The notes: generated from the sequence alone by a model not told the origin. Counted from the stretch's first letter, positions 1 through 7,099 are shown. The stretch: DNA of 14,047 nucleotides from Candidatus Agrococcus pullicola (GCA_019115685.1 DXDC01000160.1:1-14047); one strand, 5' to 3'. A program made the numbers and translations.

Positions 1-478
1 CGCCCTGCAGATGGTGCGACGGCATCGGCTCATCGAGACGTTCCTGGTGAGGGTGCTTGGCTACCGTTGGGATCAAGTGCACGACGAAGCGGAGGCGCTT
101 GAGCACTCGGTCTCCGACTTCCTCGTGAACCGCATCGACGAGCATCTCGACCACCCGGATCGGGATCCGCACGGCGATCCGATACCGATGGCCGACGGCA
201 CGCTCCATGTTCCCGACACCGTTGTGCTGTCATCGCTGGAGCCGGGAGTGGAAGCCCGTGTCGAACGAATATCCGACGACGACCCCGAGCTGCTGCAGTT
301 TCTCGCAGATCAGGGCATCGGTGTCGGAACTCGCCTCAGCCTTCGTGCCGGCAGCCCGTTCTCCGGCGCCGTCGGCGTCATACTCGAGGGGCGGGATGAG
401 CCGTTGACGCTCGGAGCCGCCGCGACGGACGCGGTCCGCGTTCAGCCCTTCGACGACGGACGAGCCTCTTCGCGATGA
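1..478 (+). CDS. mntR: DtxR/MntR-family metal-dependent transcriptional repressor, C-terminal part (5' end outside window)
   Basis: The reading frame is open at the left edge (codons in frame from base 2) and stops with TGA at 476-478, so the N-terminal helix-turn-helix is missing from view. The visible part begins in the dimerisation and metal-binding domain. Metal ligands known from DtxR are present: His in RRH (23-25), Glu at 35-37, and the segment VHDEAEALEH. In that segment the DtxR Cys102 position is Glu (92-94), followed by the conserved Glu (101-103) and His (104-106). A Glu there is the arrangement of manganese-sensing MntR; DtxR/IdeR have Cys. The last ~80 residues look like the SH3-like/FeoA-type domain. 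It faces a metal-uptake ABC operon tail to tail, so I infer that it represses that operon when Mn2+ is bound. The family is clear; Mn specificity is inferred. Confidence 0.88.
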   Translation, partial: ALQMVRRHRLIETFLVRVLGYRWDQVHDEAEALEHSVSDFLVNRIDEHLDHPDRDPHGDPIPMADGTLHVPDTVVLSSLEPGVEARVERISDDDPELLQFLADQGIGVGTRLSLRAGSPFSGAVGVILEGRDEPLTLGAAATDAVRVQPFDDGRASSR

Positions 479-1292
479 ACACCGCAACGAAAGCGACACC
501 GTAGAAGACAGCCATGCCCGCGCTGGTCGCGGCGTTCAACGCGTACGCCATCCAGAAGCCCGCGAGCGCGCCTCCCACCGCGAAGGCCGCGGTCAGCGCA
601 AGCATCAACGGCAACCGCCGGCTCACGAGATACGCTGTCGCACCCGGGACGACCATGAGGGCGATCACGAGAATCGCTCCTGCTGCGTTGAACGCTGCGA
701 CGACCGTGAGCGAGACGAGGAACATGAATGAGATACCCAGGAGGCCGACGCGAATGCCGAGCGTTCTTGCGAATTGCGGATCGAACGTCGTCACTTTCAG
801 CTGCGAGTAGAACACAGCGATGAACAGCGCGTTCAATGCGAGCACGGCCAGCATGACGTACAGATACGAAGGCCCTATCGAGACCCCTCCGACCGTCAGT
901 TGGTGCCATGCCGCGAGATTGAGATCCCCGACGAGAACTGCGTGCGTGTCGAGGTGGATGTGCGCGAAGTTCATGGACACGAGAATGACGCCGGCGCTGA
1001 ACAATGCCGGAAAGATCAGCCCCTGCGGCGCGTCCCCCGTCACGAGCCCAGTGCGGATGAGCCACTCGTTGCCGATGACGACGATCAGCCCCGAGAGCGC
1101 TGCTCCGATGATCAGGATGGGCGAGTTGAGGCTGTGCGTGAAGAAGTAGCCGACCACGATGCCCGGGAGCACGGCGTGGCCGATGGCGTCTACAAGCATC
1201 GAGTTCTTCCTGAGCACGACGAACGCGCCCGGCAGTGCGCACGCGAGCGCCGTCACGACTGCGAGGAGCGCTGTTCCGACCACGAAGCTCAT
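378..1292 (-). CDS. Metal (Mn/Zn) ABC transporter permease, second of two
   Basis: A 304-residue, strongly hydrophobic protein of the ABC-3 / ZnuB-MntB permease family (PF00950). It shows repeated membrane segments and family motifs near the N-terminus (RKNSMLVDAIGHAVLPGIV) and mid-protein (DTHAVLVGDLN). It should form the inner-membrane channel together with the neighbouring permease, driven by the ATPase of the same operon. The ATG at 1292 overlaps the upstream permease stop (ATGA, 4 bases), and GGAGG lies 7 bases before it, so the start is secure. It is the last gene of the operon. The final ~35 residues are a basic, proline- and arginine-rich tail after the last membrane helix, encoded mostly antisense to the 3' end of the DtxR/MntR-like gene (378-478). 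The metal is inferred from context. Confidence 0.93.
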   Translation of the reverse strand: MSFVVGTALLAVVTALACALPGAFVVLRKNSMLVDAIGHAVLPGIVVGYFFTHSLNSPILIIGAALSGLIVVIGNEWLIRTGLVTGDAPQGLIFPALFSAGVILVSMNFAHIHLDTHAVLVGDLNLAAWHQLTVGGVSIGPSYLYVMLAVLALNALFIAVFYSQLKVTTFDPQFARTLGIRVGLLGISFMFLVSLTVVAAFNAAGAILVIALMVVPGATAYLVSRRLPLMLALTAAFAVGGALAGFWMAYALNAATSAGMAVFYGVAFVAVFIAKRLVRRRRAERGPRPSRRLRASTAHPAPRV

Positions 1293-2218
1293 GATGCGGC
1301 CTCCGCGAGTTCGCGTTTGAGTGCCGCCCGCGCTCGTGCTCGCTTGACGAAGTGGATAACGATGCTTCGCCGCGGCGACAGCACGAGCGAGAGCACGAAG
1401 ATCGCGAACATGGTCAAGACGATGAGCGGACCGGTCGGCACGTTACCCATGGCGATGGAAAGATAGGCCCCGACACCGCTGCCGACCGCACCGAACACGG
1501 CTGAGAGCACGACCATCCCCCGCAGCGTCTTGGTCCACTGCCTCGCCGCGGCAGGCGGCGTCACCACGAACGCGACCATGAGCACGAGACCCACCGCTTT
1601 GACGCCGATGACCGTTGCGATCACGATCGTGGTGAACATGACCGTGTCGATGAAGCGAGCTCCGAATCCCAGCACGGAAGCGTGATCCGGGTCGAAGGTG
1701 CGCAGCGCGAACTCCTTCCAGAACACCAGCATGAGCACGAGCGCTACGGCGCCGACAACGATGCTCGTGGTCAGGTCGGCTCTCGTGATGACCGAGGCGT
1801 TCCCGAAGAGGTAGTCCTGGATGCCGCCCTTGCCGGGAAAGGCACCGTTCGCGATGACACGCATCAGCAGCATTCCGGCGCCGAAGAAGATCGTGAGGGA
1901 TACCGCCATGGCGGTATCGATCCGGATCTTGGAGTGTCGGCTGACGCCGTTGGCGAACAGCACGGCGATCGTGCCGATGACGACCGCTCCGGCGATGAGG
2001 CCCACCATGTTCCGTCCGTCAGCCCCCAGCACGACCACGGCAGCGAGGAACGCCAGCAGCGTGCCCGGTAGTGCCGCGTGAGAAATGACGTCGCTGATGA
2101 GCGACTGCTTTCGCAGGTACGCGAAGCTCCCCAGCGCACCGGCCACGAGCCCGATGACGGCGGTACCGAAGAACACCATCCTGTAGGTGTGGTTGTCGAA
2201 GAAGTCGAACGGACTCAT
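1289..2218 (-). CDS. Metal (Mn/Zn) ABC transporter permease, first of two
   Basis: A 309-residue polytopic membrane protein of the ABC-3 permease family. The recognisable early motif is LRKQSLISDVISHAALPGT, and several hydrophobic helices run to about residue 285. The frame is open further upstream, but I place the start at the ATG at 2218, whose A is shared with the last base of the ATPase stop (TGATG, 1-base overlap). This is typical translational coupling; only a weak purine stretch precedes it, so coupling probably matters. The start gives a normal family length and an N-terminus (MSPFDFF) leading into the first helix. It overlaps the next permease by 4 bases. It is a channel subunit of the Mn/Zn importer and probably pairs with the downstream permease as a heterodimer. 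The C-terminus is a basic, cytoplasmic-type tail. Confidence 0.92.
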   Translation of the reverse strand: MSPFDFFDNHTYRMVFFGTAVIGLVAGALGSFAYLRKQSLISDVISHAALPGTLLAFLAAVVVLGADGRNMVGLIAGAVVIGTIAVLFANGVSRHSKIRIDTAMAVSLTIFFGAGMLLMRVIANGAFPGKGGIQDYLFGNASVITRADLTTSIVVGAVALVLMLVFWKEFALRTFDPDHASVLGFGARFIDTVMFTTIVIATVIGVKAVGLVLMVAFVVTPPAAARQWTKTLRGMVVLSAVFGAVGSGVGAYLSIAMGNVPTGPLIVLTMFAIFVLSLVLSPRRSIVIHFVKRARARAALKRELAEAAS

Positions 2219-2982
2219 CACGCGATTCCCGTGAGCGGAAAGTCCTCGCCCGAGTCGTACGTGACCCGGATGTTCTCCGCGGTGAAGACATCGTCTACCG
2301 CTCCGGATGCGACGATCGCGCCGCTCAGCAGCGTAACGTGATCGCAATAGTCGCGTACTGTCGCGAGATCGTGGTGCACGATGACGATGGTCTTGCCCTG
2401 CGCACGCAGGTCGTGCAGCACTCGCACGATGGCCTGCTGGCTCTTCGCATCAACACCCTGGAAGGGCTCGTCCATGAAGAAGATGTCGGGTGCCTGCACG
2501 AGCGCACGAGCCAGGAATACTCGCTGTCGCTGCCCGCCGGACAACTTTCCTATCTGCCGCGCCGCGAGGTCGGCGATGCCCACCTGATCGAGGGCCCGAT
2601 CGGCTCGTTCCCGCTCCTGTCGGCCCGGCCGTTTGATCCAGCCCAGCCCACCGTAGGTGCCCATCGTGACGACATCGCGCACGGTCGTGGGGAAATCCCA
2701 GTCGACGCTCGCCGACTGCGGCATGTATCCGACCAGGCGTCGCACTCTCTGCAACGGCTTGCCGAAGAACTCGACTGAGCCGGTGAGCGGGCGAACGAGC
2801 CCCAGCATCGCCTTGATGAGCGTCGACTTTCCGGCCCCGTTGGGACCGACGATGCCCATGACGACTCCGCTCGGCACCGCGAAATCAACGCTTCGCAGGA
2901 CCGGCTCCACGTCGTACGCGACCGAGAGATTGTTCGTACGGCAGACGATCGTGCCGCCCGGGTGCGGGTGCATCGCACTCAT
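2218..2982 (-). CDS. Metal (Mn/Zn) ABC transporter ATP-binding protein
   Basis: A 254-residue ABC ATPase that powers the metal importer from the cytoplasmic face. Visible motifs in order: Walker A GPNGAGKST (46-54), Q-loop Q89 in GYMPQSASVDWDFP, signature LSGGQ (147-151), Walker B IFFMDEP with D171-E172, D-loop GVD (176-178) and switch His at 203-204 (VHHD). The text around the Q-loop (PQ...VDWDFP) is characteristic of the Mn/Zn class (MntB/ZnuC/TroB). The ATG at 2982 follows GGAGG with 7 bases spacing. That ribosome site lies inside the last codons of the lipoprotein gene, whose stop is only 3 bases upstream of this start. The stop overlaps the next permease start by one base. No key residue is missing. 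Confidence 0.96.
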   Translation of the reverse strand: MSAMHPHPGGTIVCRTNNLSVAYDVEPVLRSVDFAVPSGVVMGIVGPNGAGKSTLIKAMLGLVRPLTGSVEFFGKPLQRVRRLVGYMPQSASVDWDFPTTVRDVVTMGTYGGLGWIKRPGRQERERADRALDQVGIADLAARQIGKLSGGQRQRVFLARALVQAPDIFFMDEPFQGVDAKSQQAIVRVLHDLRAQGKTIVIVHHDLATVRDYCDHVTLLSGAIVASGAVDDVFTAENIRVTYDSGEDFPLTGIA

Positions 2983-2985
2983 TCT

Positions 2986-3921
2986 CTAACCTCCCAGGGC
3001 ATCGGCGATGGATCGCGCGTTGTGTTCGAATACTCCCAGGTACGTATCGACACCCGGCTCTGCCCCGAGCGAATCCGCGTAGAGTTCGGCGTCCGAGATT
3101 TCGACGTCCCATCCGCGCGACTGCACAGCTTCCCGCAGGCTCGCAATCGCCTGCGGGTTGGCCTGGTTGTCCTGGAAGATCACCGGCACTTCGTGCTCGG
3201 TGATGAGGTCCGCGAGCCCGGACAGCTCCTCGGGGCTCAGCTGGGCCTCCGTCGAGATGAAGTCGGTCGCGTACACGTCGAGATCGAAAGCGTCGCCGAA
3301 GTACGCGAAGGCGTCGTGCCCGGTGATCAGGATGCGCGGCTCCGGGACGCTCGTGAGCAGCTCTTCCGCCTCCCGCGCGGTCGCTTCGATCTCTTCGATG
3401 TAGCGCTGCGCATTCGCGGCATACTCTCCGGTCCGGTCCGGATCGATATCACCGAGCTTCTCGGCGATGTTCGCGACGACGAGCGACCACGCCTCCGGGC
3501 TGTTCCACACGTGCGGATCGAAGAGTGCATTGCCTTCGTGGTCCGTTTCCGGCCAGCCGAGCAGCAGGTCTTCCGGCAGCTGCTCCCCGACAGCCAGTTG
3601 CCGCTGGCCGAGACTCTCGAGCTGGTCGATCATCTGCGCCTCCAGGTAGAGACCGTTCCAGAACACGACATCGGCCGACTGAATCGACTGAATATCCTGC
3701 GTCGACGGTTGGTAGGTGTGCGGGTCTCCGCCCGGCCCGACCATCGTCGTGATCTCCGCCTCGGGCGCGATGTTCGCAACTGCGTCTGCAAGGTACCCGG
3801 TCGTCGCGTAGACCGTCAGCGACTCATCGCCCGGCTCTTCGCTATTCGACGAGCAAGCGGTCAGCGTCAGTGACAAAACCGCGAGAGCAGCGGCGGAAAG
3901 CAACGATCTCGAAACGGCCAA
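2986..3921 (-). CDS. Metal ABC transporter substrate-binding lipoprotein (TroA/PsaA/ZnuA family)
   Basis: A 311-residue extracytoplasmic solute-binding protein (PF01297, cluster A-I). The N-terminus is a lipoprotein signal with lipobox LTAC and lipidated Cys23, followed by a short acidic Ser-rich linker. Metal ligands, placed by comparison with PsaA and TroA: His68 in GGDPHTYQ, His137 in DPHVWNS, His202 in TGHDAFAYF, and Asp283 in LYADSLG. This His-His-His-Asp set is the TroA type, which binds Mn and Zn; PsaA has Glu at the third position. The protein lacks the long His-rich loop of many ZnuA proteins. The start is TTG at 3921, six bases after AAGAGG; no better in-frame start is seen. It is the first gene of the operon, behind the candidate promoter and operator at 3952-3982. 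The metal (Mn preferred) is inferred from the Glu-type MntR regulator and context. Confidence 0.93.
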   Translation of the reverse strand: MAVSRSLLSAAALAVLSLTLTACSSNSEEPGDESLTVYATTGYLADAVANIAPEAEITTMVGPGGDPHTYQPSTQDIQSIQSADVVFWNGLYLEAQMIDQLESLGQRQLAVGEQLPEDLLLGWPETDHEGNALFDPHVWNSPEAWSLVVANIAEKLGDIDPDRTGEYAANAQRYIEEIEATAREAEELLTSVPEPRILITGHDAFAYFGDAFDLDVYATDFISTEAQLSPEELSGLADLITEHEVPVIFQDNQANPQAIASLREAVQSRGWDVEISDAELYADSLGAEPGVDTYLGVFEHNARSIADALGG

Positions 3922-3927
3922 CGGAAA

Positions 3928-3933
3928 CCTCTT
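3928..3933 (-). promoter_or_regulatory. Ribosome binding site fixing a TTG start of the metal-binding lipoprotein
   Basis: On the minus strand AAGAGG lies 6 bases before TTG (3921-3919). It decides the unusual TTG start, from which a complete n-region/h-region/lipobox signal peptide follows. Confidence 0.6.
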
Positions 3934-3951
3934 CTCGGGTGACTGAACTCA

Positions 3952-3973
3952 AATGTTCGTCTAGACGTAGTTT
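3952..3973. promoter_or_regulatory. Candidate metal-regulator operator upstream of the Mn/Zn transporter operon
   Basis: The core is a perfect 10-bp palindrome CGTCTAGACG (3958-3967). It sits in an imperfect 22-bp inverted repeat whose half-sites match at 8 of 11 positions and whose ends are AA/TT. It lies just downstream of the TACAAT box (3977-3982) and would cover the transcription start, the classic place for repression by a DtxR/MntR-type dimer. No binding consensus was available to compare with, so the link to the nearby regulator is inference. Confidence 0.5.
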
Positions 3974-3976
3974 CCG

Positions 3977-3982
3977 ATTGTA
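3977..3982 (-). promoter_or_regulatory. Candidate -10 box of the metal transporter operon
   Basis: TACAAT on the minus strand, one base from the sigma-70 consensus TATAAT. The start site would fall near 3970, giving a leader of about 50 bases before the TTG start. A TTGCAT occurs with a long 19-base spacer as a poor -35 candidate. The position immediately upstream of the palindrome supports the call. Confidence 0.5.
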
Positions 3983-3988
3983 GACCTG

Positions 3989-4045
3989 CGGGTGGCCCCG
4001 AATGCAAGCAGCCTCAGCGGCGTGTCCGGCGTTCGGAGCCACCCG
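3989..4045. terminator. Inverted repeat after the phoH-like gene, weak terminator candidate
   Basis: CGGGTGGC (3989-3996) is perfectly complementary to GCCACCCG (4038-4045), with a 41-base loop that contains little further pairing. It lies downstream of the phoH-like stop codon (4064-4066) on the minus strand. There is no T-run and the loop is long, so an intrinsic terminator is doubtful. It also lies upstream of the -10 box of the metal operon. Confidence 0.2.
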
Positions 4046-4063
4046 TGTCTCTGTCGTGCGCGA

Positions 4064-5407
4064 TTAACCGTCGAGCAGGCTCGTCACAAGGGCCGCGATC
4101 TCGCTGCGCTCCGAGCGCGTCAGGGTTACGTGCCCGAAGAGCCGGTGACCCTTCAGTGTCTCGATAACGCTCGCGACACCGTCGTGCCGACCGACACGCA
4201 GGTTGTCGCGCTGAGCGACGTCGTGCGTCAGCACCACCCGGGAATTCTGACCGATCCGGCTCAGCACCGTCAGCAGTACATTGCGCTCGAGCGACTGCGC
4301 CTCGTCGACGATCACGAAGGCGTCGTGAAGGCTACGCCCGCGGATGTGCGTGAGCGGCAGCACTTCGAGCATTCCGCGATCGATGACTTCGTCGAGCACG
4401 TTCTCGCTGACAACGGCACCCAGGGTGTCGTAGACGGCCTGACCCCAAGGATTCATCTTTTCGCTTTGATCGCCCGGCAAGTACCCGAGCTCCTGGCCGC
4501 CGACTGCGTAGAGCGGACGGAACACGATGATCTTCCGGTGCAACCGACGCTCCAAGACGGCTTCGAGACCGGCAGCCAATGCCAAAGCGCTCTTGCCGGT
4601 TCCCGCCGAACCGCCCATCGACACGATGCCGACGCTGTCGTCCAGCAGCAGATCGATTGCGAGACGCTGCTCCGCCGAGCGGCCGTGCACGCCGAAGACG
4701 TCTCGATCGCCGCGAACGAGTTTCACCCTCCCCGGCGTCACAACGCGGCCGAGCGCGCTCCCCCGTTCGGAGGTAATGACAACACCGGTGTTGGCCGGCA
4801 ACTCGGCAGTAGCATCCGAATCGATTTCTTCGTTTTCGTAGAGGTCGTTGACCTCGGCGCCGGAAAGTGCGATCTCCTCCGTACCCGTCCAACCCGAATC
4901 CAGTGCCTGCTCTGCGAGGTACTCCTCAGCCGCGAGCCCGATCGAGGCGGCTTTGACGCGCATGGGCATGTCCTTCGAGACAACGCAAACGTCGAAGCCC
5001 TCGCTCGCAAGATTCATCGCTACGGCGAGTATGCGCGAATCGTTGTCACCCAGCTGCAAGCCGCTCGGCAGCACCTGCTGATTCGAGTGGTTCAGTTCGA
5101 CTCGCAGAGTTCCTCCGTGCTCCGTCGGGACGGGAAAGTCCAGGCGCTCGTGCACCTGCCGCAATTCGTCCAGGTTTCGCAGCGCCTTCCGAGCGAAGTA
5201 GCCGATCTCGGGATCGTGGCGCTTCTTCTCGAGCTCCGCGATGACAACGACCGGAATCACGATCTCGTGCTCTGCGAATCGGTGCAGAGCCCCCGGATCA
5301 GACAAAAGAACGCTCGTGTCAAGCACGAACGTTCTTAAGATTGTCTCCTGGGCCTGCGCCCTCTCCGTGCGCTTTCGACCCGAGCTTTTTGGTTGTGTTG
5401 TGGTCAT
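4064..5407 (-). CDS. PhoH family protein: PIN domain fused to PhoH ATPase (PhoH2 type)
   Basis: A 447-residue cytoplasmic protein. An N-terminal PIN-like nuclease domain (about 22-165) shows the acidic set D30 in [10 protein letters not shown]58 in VIAELE, D121/D123 in LGDNDSRIL and D146 in VVSKDM. A linker and a small beta-rich segment (about 205-240) follow, then the PhoH ATPase with Walker [10 protein letters not shown] (265-273) and Walker B-type IVDEAQ (368-371). PIN-PhoH proteins of actinobacteria are described as RNA helicase/ribonucleases; that activity is family knowledge, and the physiological target here is unknown. The frame extends to a GTG at 5443. I chose the ATG at 5407 because GAGG lies 8 bases before it, whereas the GTG has no ribosome site. 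The gene is 125 bases downstream of the isoprenyl diphosphate synthase gene on the same strand. All expected motifs are intact. Confidence 0.93.
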   Translation of the reverse strand: MTTTQPKSSGRKRTERAQAQETILRTFVLDTSVLLSDPGALHRFAEHEIVIPVVVIAELEKKRHDPEIGYFARKALRNLDELRQVHERLDFPVPTEHGGTLRVELNHSNQQVLPSGLQLGDNDSRILAVAMNLASEGFDVCVVSKDMPMRVKAASIGLAAEEYLAEQALDSGWTGTEEIALSGAEVNDLYENEEIDSDATAELPANTGVVITSERGSALGRVVTPGRVKLVRGDRDVFGVHGRSAEQRLAIDLLLDDSVGIVSMGGSAGTGKSALALAAGLEAVLERRLHRKIIVFRPLYAVGGQELGYLPGDQSEKMNPWGQAVYDTLGAVVSENVLDEVIDRGMLEVLPLTHIRGRSLHDAFVIVDEAQSLERNVLLTVLSRIGQNSRVVLTHDVAQRDNLRVGRHDGVASVIETLKGHRLFGHVTLTRSERSEIAALVTSLLDG

Positions 5408-5415
5408 ATCGGCCG

Positions 5416-5419
5416 CCTC
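5416..5419 (-). promoter_or_regulatory. Ribosome binding site selecting the inner ATG of the phoH-like gene
   Basis: GAGG on the minus strand, 8 bases before ATG 5407. It favours this start over the in-frame GTG at 5443, which lacks such a site. Confidence 0.55.
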
Positions 5420-5532
5420 ATGTCGCTGATTTGCCTCTGACACTGCTGACGCTAGTCACCGATGCACCCTCCGGCGCCGAAAGACACGCCTGCGACACAA
5501 AATGTTCACCGAATCCGCGGCGACCGATGCGG

Positions 5533-6303
5533 TCAACGACCGAAACGACGGCTCCGCAGCCCGAAATCACGCACGGCGCGCAGCAGATCAACCTCGCGCA
5601 TGTCGGGGCCCAACGCATCCATGAAGTAGAACTCCGAGTGCGCGCTCTGCCACAGCATGAAGTCGCTCAGCCGCTGCTCACCGGAAGTGCGGATGACGAG
5701 ATCCGGGTCCGGCTGCCCCTTCGTGTAGAGATTGGCCGCGATGAGATCGGGCGTGAGCTTGCCAGCCAGCTCCTTCGTCGAGCCCTCGTGCGCTGCGAGG
5801 ATCTCGCGCACCGCATCCACAACTTCACTGCGCCCGCCGTATCCGACCGCCAGGTTGACTTGCATGCCGTCGCGGGGCTCCGACTCTCCGACGGCCTCGA
5901 CAAGCGCGTTGCACAGCGCTTCGGGAAGCTCGCTCGCGTTACCGACGTGCCTGACCCGCCAGTTCTTTGTCTGAGACACCTGGCGCGCGAGATCTGCGAT
6001 GATGTCGAACAGATCGGCCAACTCGGATTCGGCGCGGCCCGAAACATTGTCGTTCGACAGCAGGTACAGTGTCACGACCTTCACGCCGAGATCATCGCAC
6101 CACTGCAGGAACTCCACCATCTTCGCGGCTCCGGCTCGGTGCCCGTGCCCGACGGATGCCAGCTCGTTGAGACGCGCCCAGCGTCGATTGCCGTCCAGGA
6201 TCATTGCGATGTGCCCCGGTACCTGCGTGCGCTGGATATCCTTGCGCAGGCGTCGCTGATAGTAGCGGTACGCCAGCGAGGGCCAGGAACGCGATTTCGG
6301 CAC
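5533..6303 (-). CDS. uppS: Isoprenyl transferase / cis-prenyl diphosphate synthase (UppS family)
   Basis: With the GTG at 6303 this is a 256-residue enzyme. It adds cis-isoprene units from IPP to an allylic diphosphate to make the polyprenyl diphosphate precursor of the lipid carrier for cell-wall assembly. The catalytic signature DGNRRWA sits at residues 37-43, with the essential Asp at 37. The IPP-binding region RTSGEQRLSDF begins near R205 and is followed by WQSAHSEFYF. The YRYYQRRLRK stretch before the catalytic motif and the overall sequence resemble mycobacterial Rv2361c (decaprenyl diphosphate synthase) more than E. coli UppS; product chain length cannot be read from sequence. The start is uncertain: ATG at 6351 is an alternative adding 16 residues. 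GTG 6303 is preceded by TACCGT and six bases, which would suit a leaderless message. It is divergent from the PAQR gene at 6377. Confidence 0.92.
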   Translation of the reverse strand: MPKSRSWPSLAYRYYQRRLRKDIQRTQVPGHIAMILDGNRRWARLNELASVGHGHRAGAAKMVEFLQWCDDLGVKVVTLYLLSNDNVSGRAESELADLFDIIADLARQVSQTKNWRVRHVGNASELPEALCNALVEAVGESEPRDGMQVNLAVGYGGRSEVVDAVREILAAHEGSTKELAGKLTPDLIAANLYTKGQPDPDLVIRTSGEQRLSDFMLWQSAHSEFYFMDALGPDMREVDLLRAVRDFGLRSRRFGR

Positions 6304-6309
6304 CTTCTT

Positions 6310-6315
6310 ACGGTA
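6310..6315 (-). promoter_or_regulatory. Candidate -10 (TANNNT) for a leaderless isoprenyl transferase mRNA
   Basis: TACCGT on the minus strand ends 6 bases before the GTG at 6303, which has no properly spaced ribosome site (an AAGAAG abuts it directly). The spacing fits transcription starting at the start codon. If the true start is ATG 6351, this box is irrelevant. Confidence 0.28.
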
Positions 6316-6363
6316 GCCCAGGTGAAACCGTATAGGGCATAGACGCAGCATAGGTGTACGGCC

Positions 6364-6369
6364 TACACT
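6364..6369 (+). promoter_or_regulatory. Candidate -10 box of a leaderless hemolysin III-type gene
   Basis: TACACT ends 7 bases before GTG 6377. No Shine-Dalgarno sequence is present in the bases before the GTG. The TANNNT-N7-RTG layout is the known actinobacterial leaderless pattern. Confidence 0.5.
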
Positions 6370-6376
6370 GTTTCTT

Positions 6377-7075
6377 GTGACGAGCAATGCCCAACTCCTG
6401 GAACGACCTGCACCTGTGAGCAAACCCGCGACGCCCCCCGCACAAGAAATGAAGCCATCGCTGCGCGGTTGGATCCACGCCGTTACGGTGCCGCTGGCGC
6501 TGCTTGCCGGGCTCACCCTCGTATCGCTCGCACCAACACCGGCCGCGAGATTCTCGTCCGCGATCTTCACCGCCGCGAGCGTCGTACTCTTCGGCATGTC
6601 GGCGCTGTACCACCGCTTCAACTGGGGCCCGAAGGCAAAGGCTGCTCTGCGTCGCATCGACCACGCCAACATCTTCCTGCTGATCGCAGGCACGTACACC
6701 CCGATGTCGGTGCTGGCGCTCCCTCCTGAGAAGGCGACGCTGCTGCTATCGCTCGTCTGGGGCGGCGCGCTGCTCGGCACCGCGGCACGTGTCTTCTGGG
6801 TTGGTGCGCCGCGGTGGGTGTACGTCCCGCTCTACGTCATCCTCGGATGGGCGGCCGTCATGTACATGGGTGATCTCTTCGCGTTCAGTGTCCCCATGAC
6901 CGTGCTCATCATCGCAGGCGGTGTCGCCTACACGCTCGGTGCTCTTGCCTACGCGCTGAAGCGTCCCAACCCCTTCCCGAAGCACTTCGGCTTCCACGAG
7001 ATCTTCCACACCCTCACGGTCATCGCTTTCGGCTGCCACTGGGCTGCCGTGCTGATCGCCGCAATGCAGCACTGA
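6377..7075 (+). CDS. Hemolysin III / PAQR-family seven-helix membrane protein (TrhA/YqfA-like)
   Basis: A 232-residue integral membrane protein with about seven hydrophobic helices after a ~30-residue Pro-rich cytoplasmic N-terminus. It carries the PAQR hallmarks: S75xxxH79 in SALYHRF, D95 in RRIDHANIF, GTYTP just after, and HEIFH (H207, H211) near the C-terminus. These residues form the metal-binding, hydrolase-like site known in the superfamily. Bacterial members are often labelled hemolysin III; TrhA has been linked to membrane energetics and lipid homeostasis, so 'hemolysin' should not be read as proven toxin activity. The GTG start lies 7 bases after TACACT with no ribosome site, pointing to a leaderless mRNA. 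An in-frame ATG (residue 25) is a less likely start because it would shorten the N-terminus and has no obvious ribosome site. It is divergent from the isoprenyl transferase. Confidence 0.92.
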   Translation: MTSNAQLLERPAPVSKPATPPAQEMKPSLRGWIHAVTVPLALLAGLTLVSLAPTPAARFSSAIFTAASVVLFGMSALYHRFNWGPKAKAALRRIDHANIFLLIAGTYTPMSVLALPPEKATLLLSLVWGGALLGTAARVFWVGAPRWVYVPLYVILGWAAVMYMGDLFAFSVPMTVLIIAGGVAYTLGALAYALKRPNPFPKHFGFHEIFHTLTVIAFGCHWAAVLIAAMQH

Positions 7076-7099
7076 CGGCAATCGCACAGCGACACGTCG

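Noticed and set aside
774..1466. 230-codon plus-strand frame across the permease junction
   Set aside because: It spans the coupled junction of two real permease genes in antisense, and its product is highly charged with no domain.
2219..2347. Upstream extension of the first permease frame
   Set aside because: The extension lies inside the ATPase gene and encodes Arg-rich residues unlike a permease N-terminus. The ATG at 2218 coupled to the ATPase stop is the natural start.
2962..3873. 303-codon open frame on the plus strand opposite the metal-binding lipoprotein
   Set aside because: The minus-strand frame has a signal peptide, lipobox and metal ligands. The plus-strand product has none and is a mirror effect of codon bias.
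3989..4045. Inverted repeat as a confident intrinsic terminator
   Set aside because: The loop is about 41 bases and no T-run follows. It is kept only as a low-confidence feature.
3992..5338. 448-codon open frame on the plus strand opposite the phoH-like gene
   Set aside because: It is a shadow of a gene with intact PIN and PhoH motifs, has no ribosome site, and gives a low-complexity, Arg/His-rich product.
5408..5532. Possible promoter or small gene between the isoprenyl transferase and phoH-like genes
   Set aside because: Only a lone TAGCGT on the minus strand (5449-5454) resembles a -10 box. No -35, no stable hairpin and no credible small gene were seen.
6304..6780. Long N-terminal extension of the isoprenyl transferase frame
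   Set aside because: It runs antisense through the PAQR gene and adds over 150 residues without similarity to the family.
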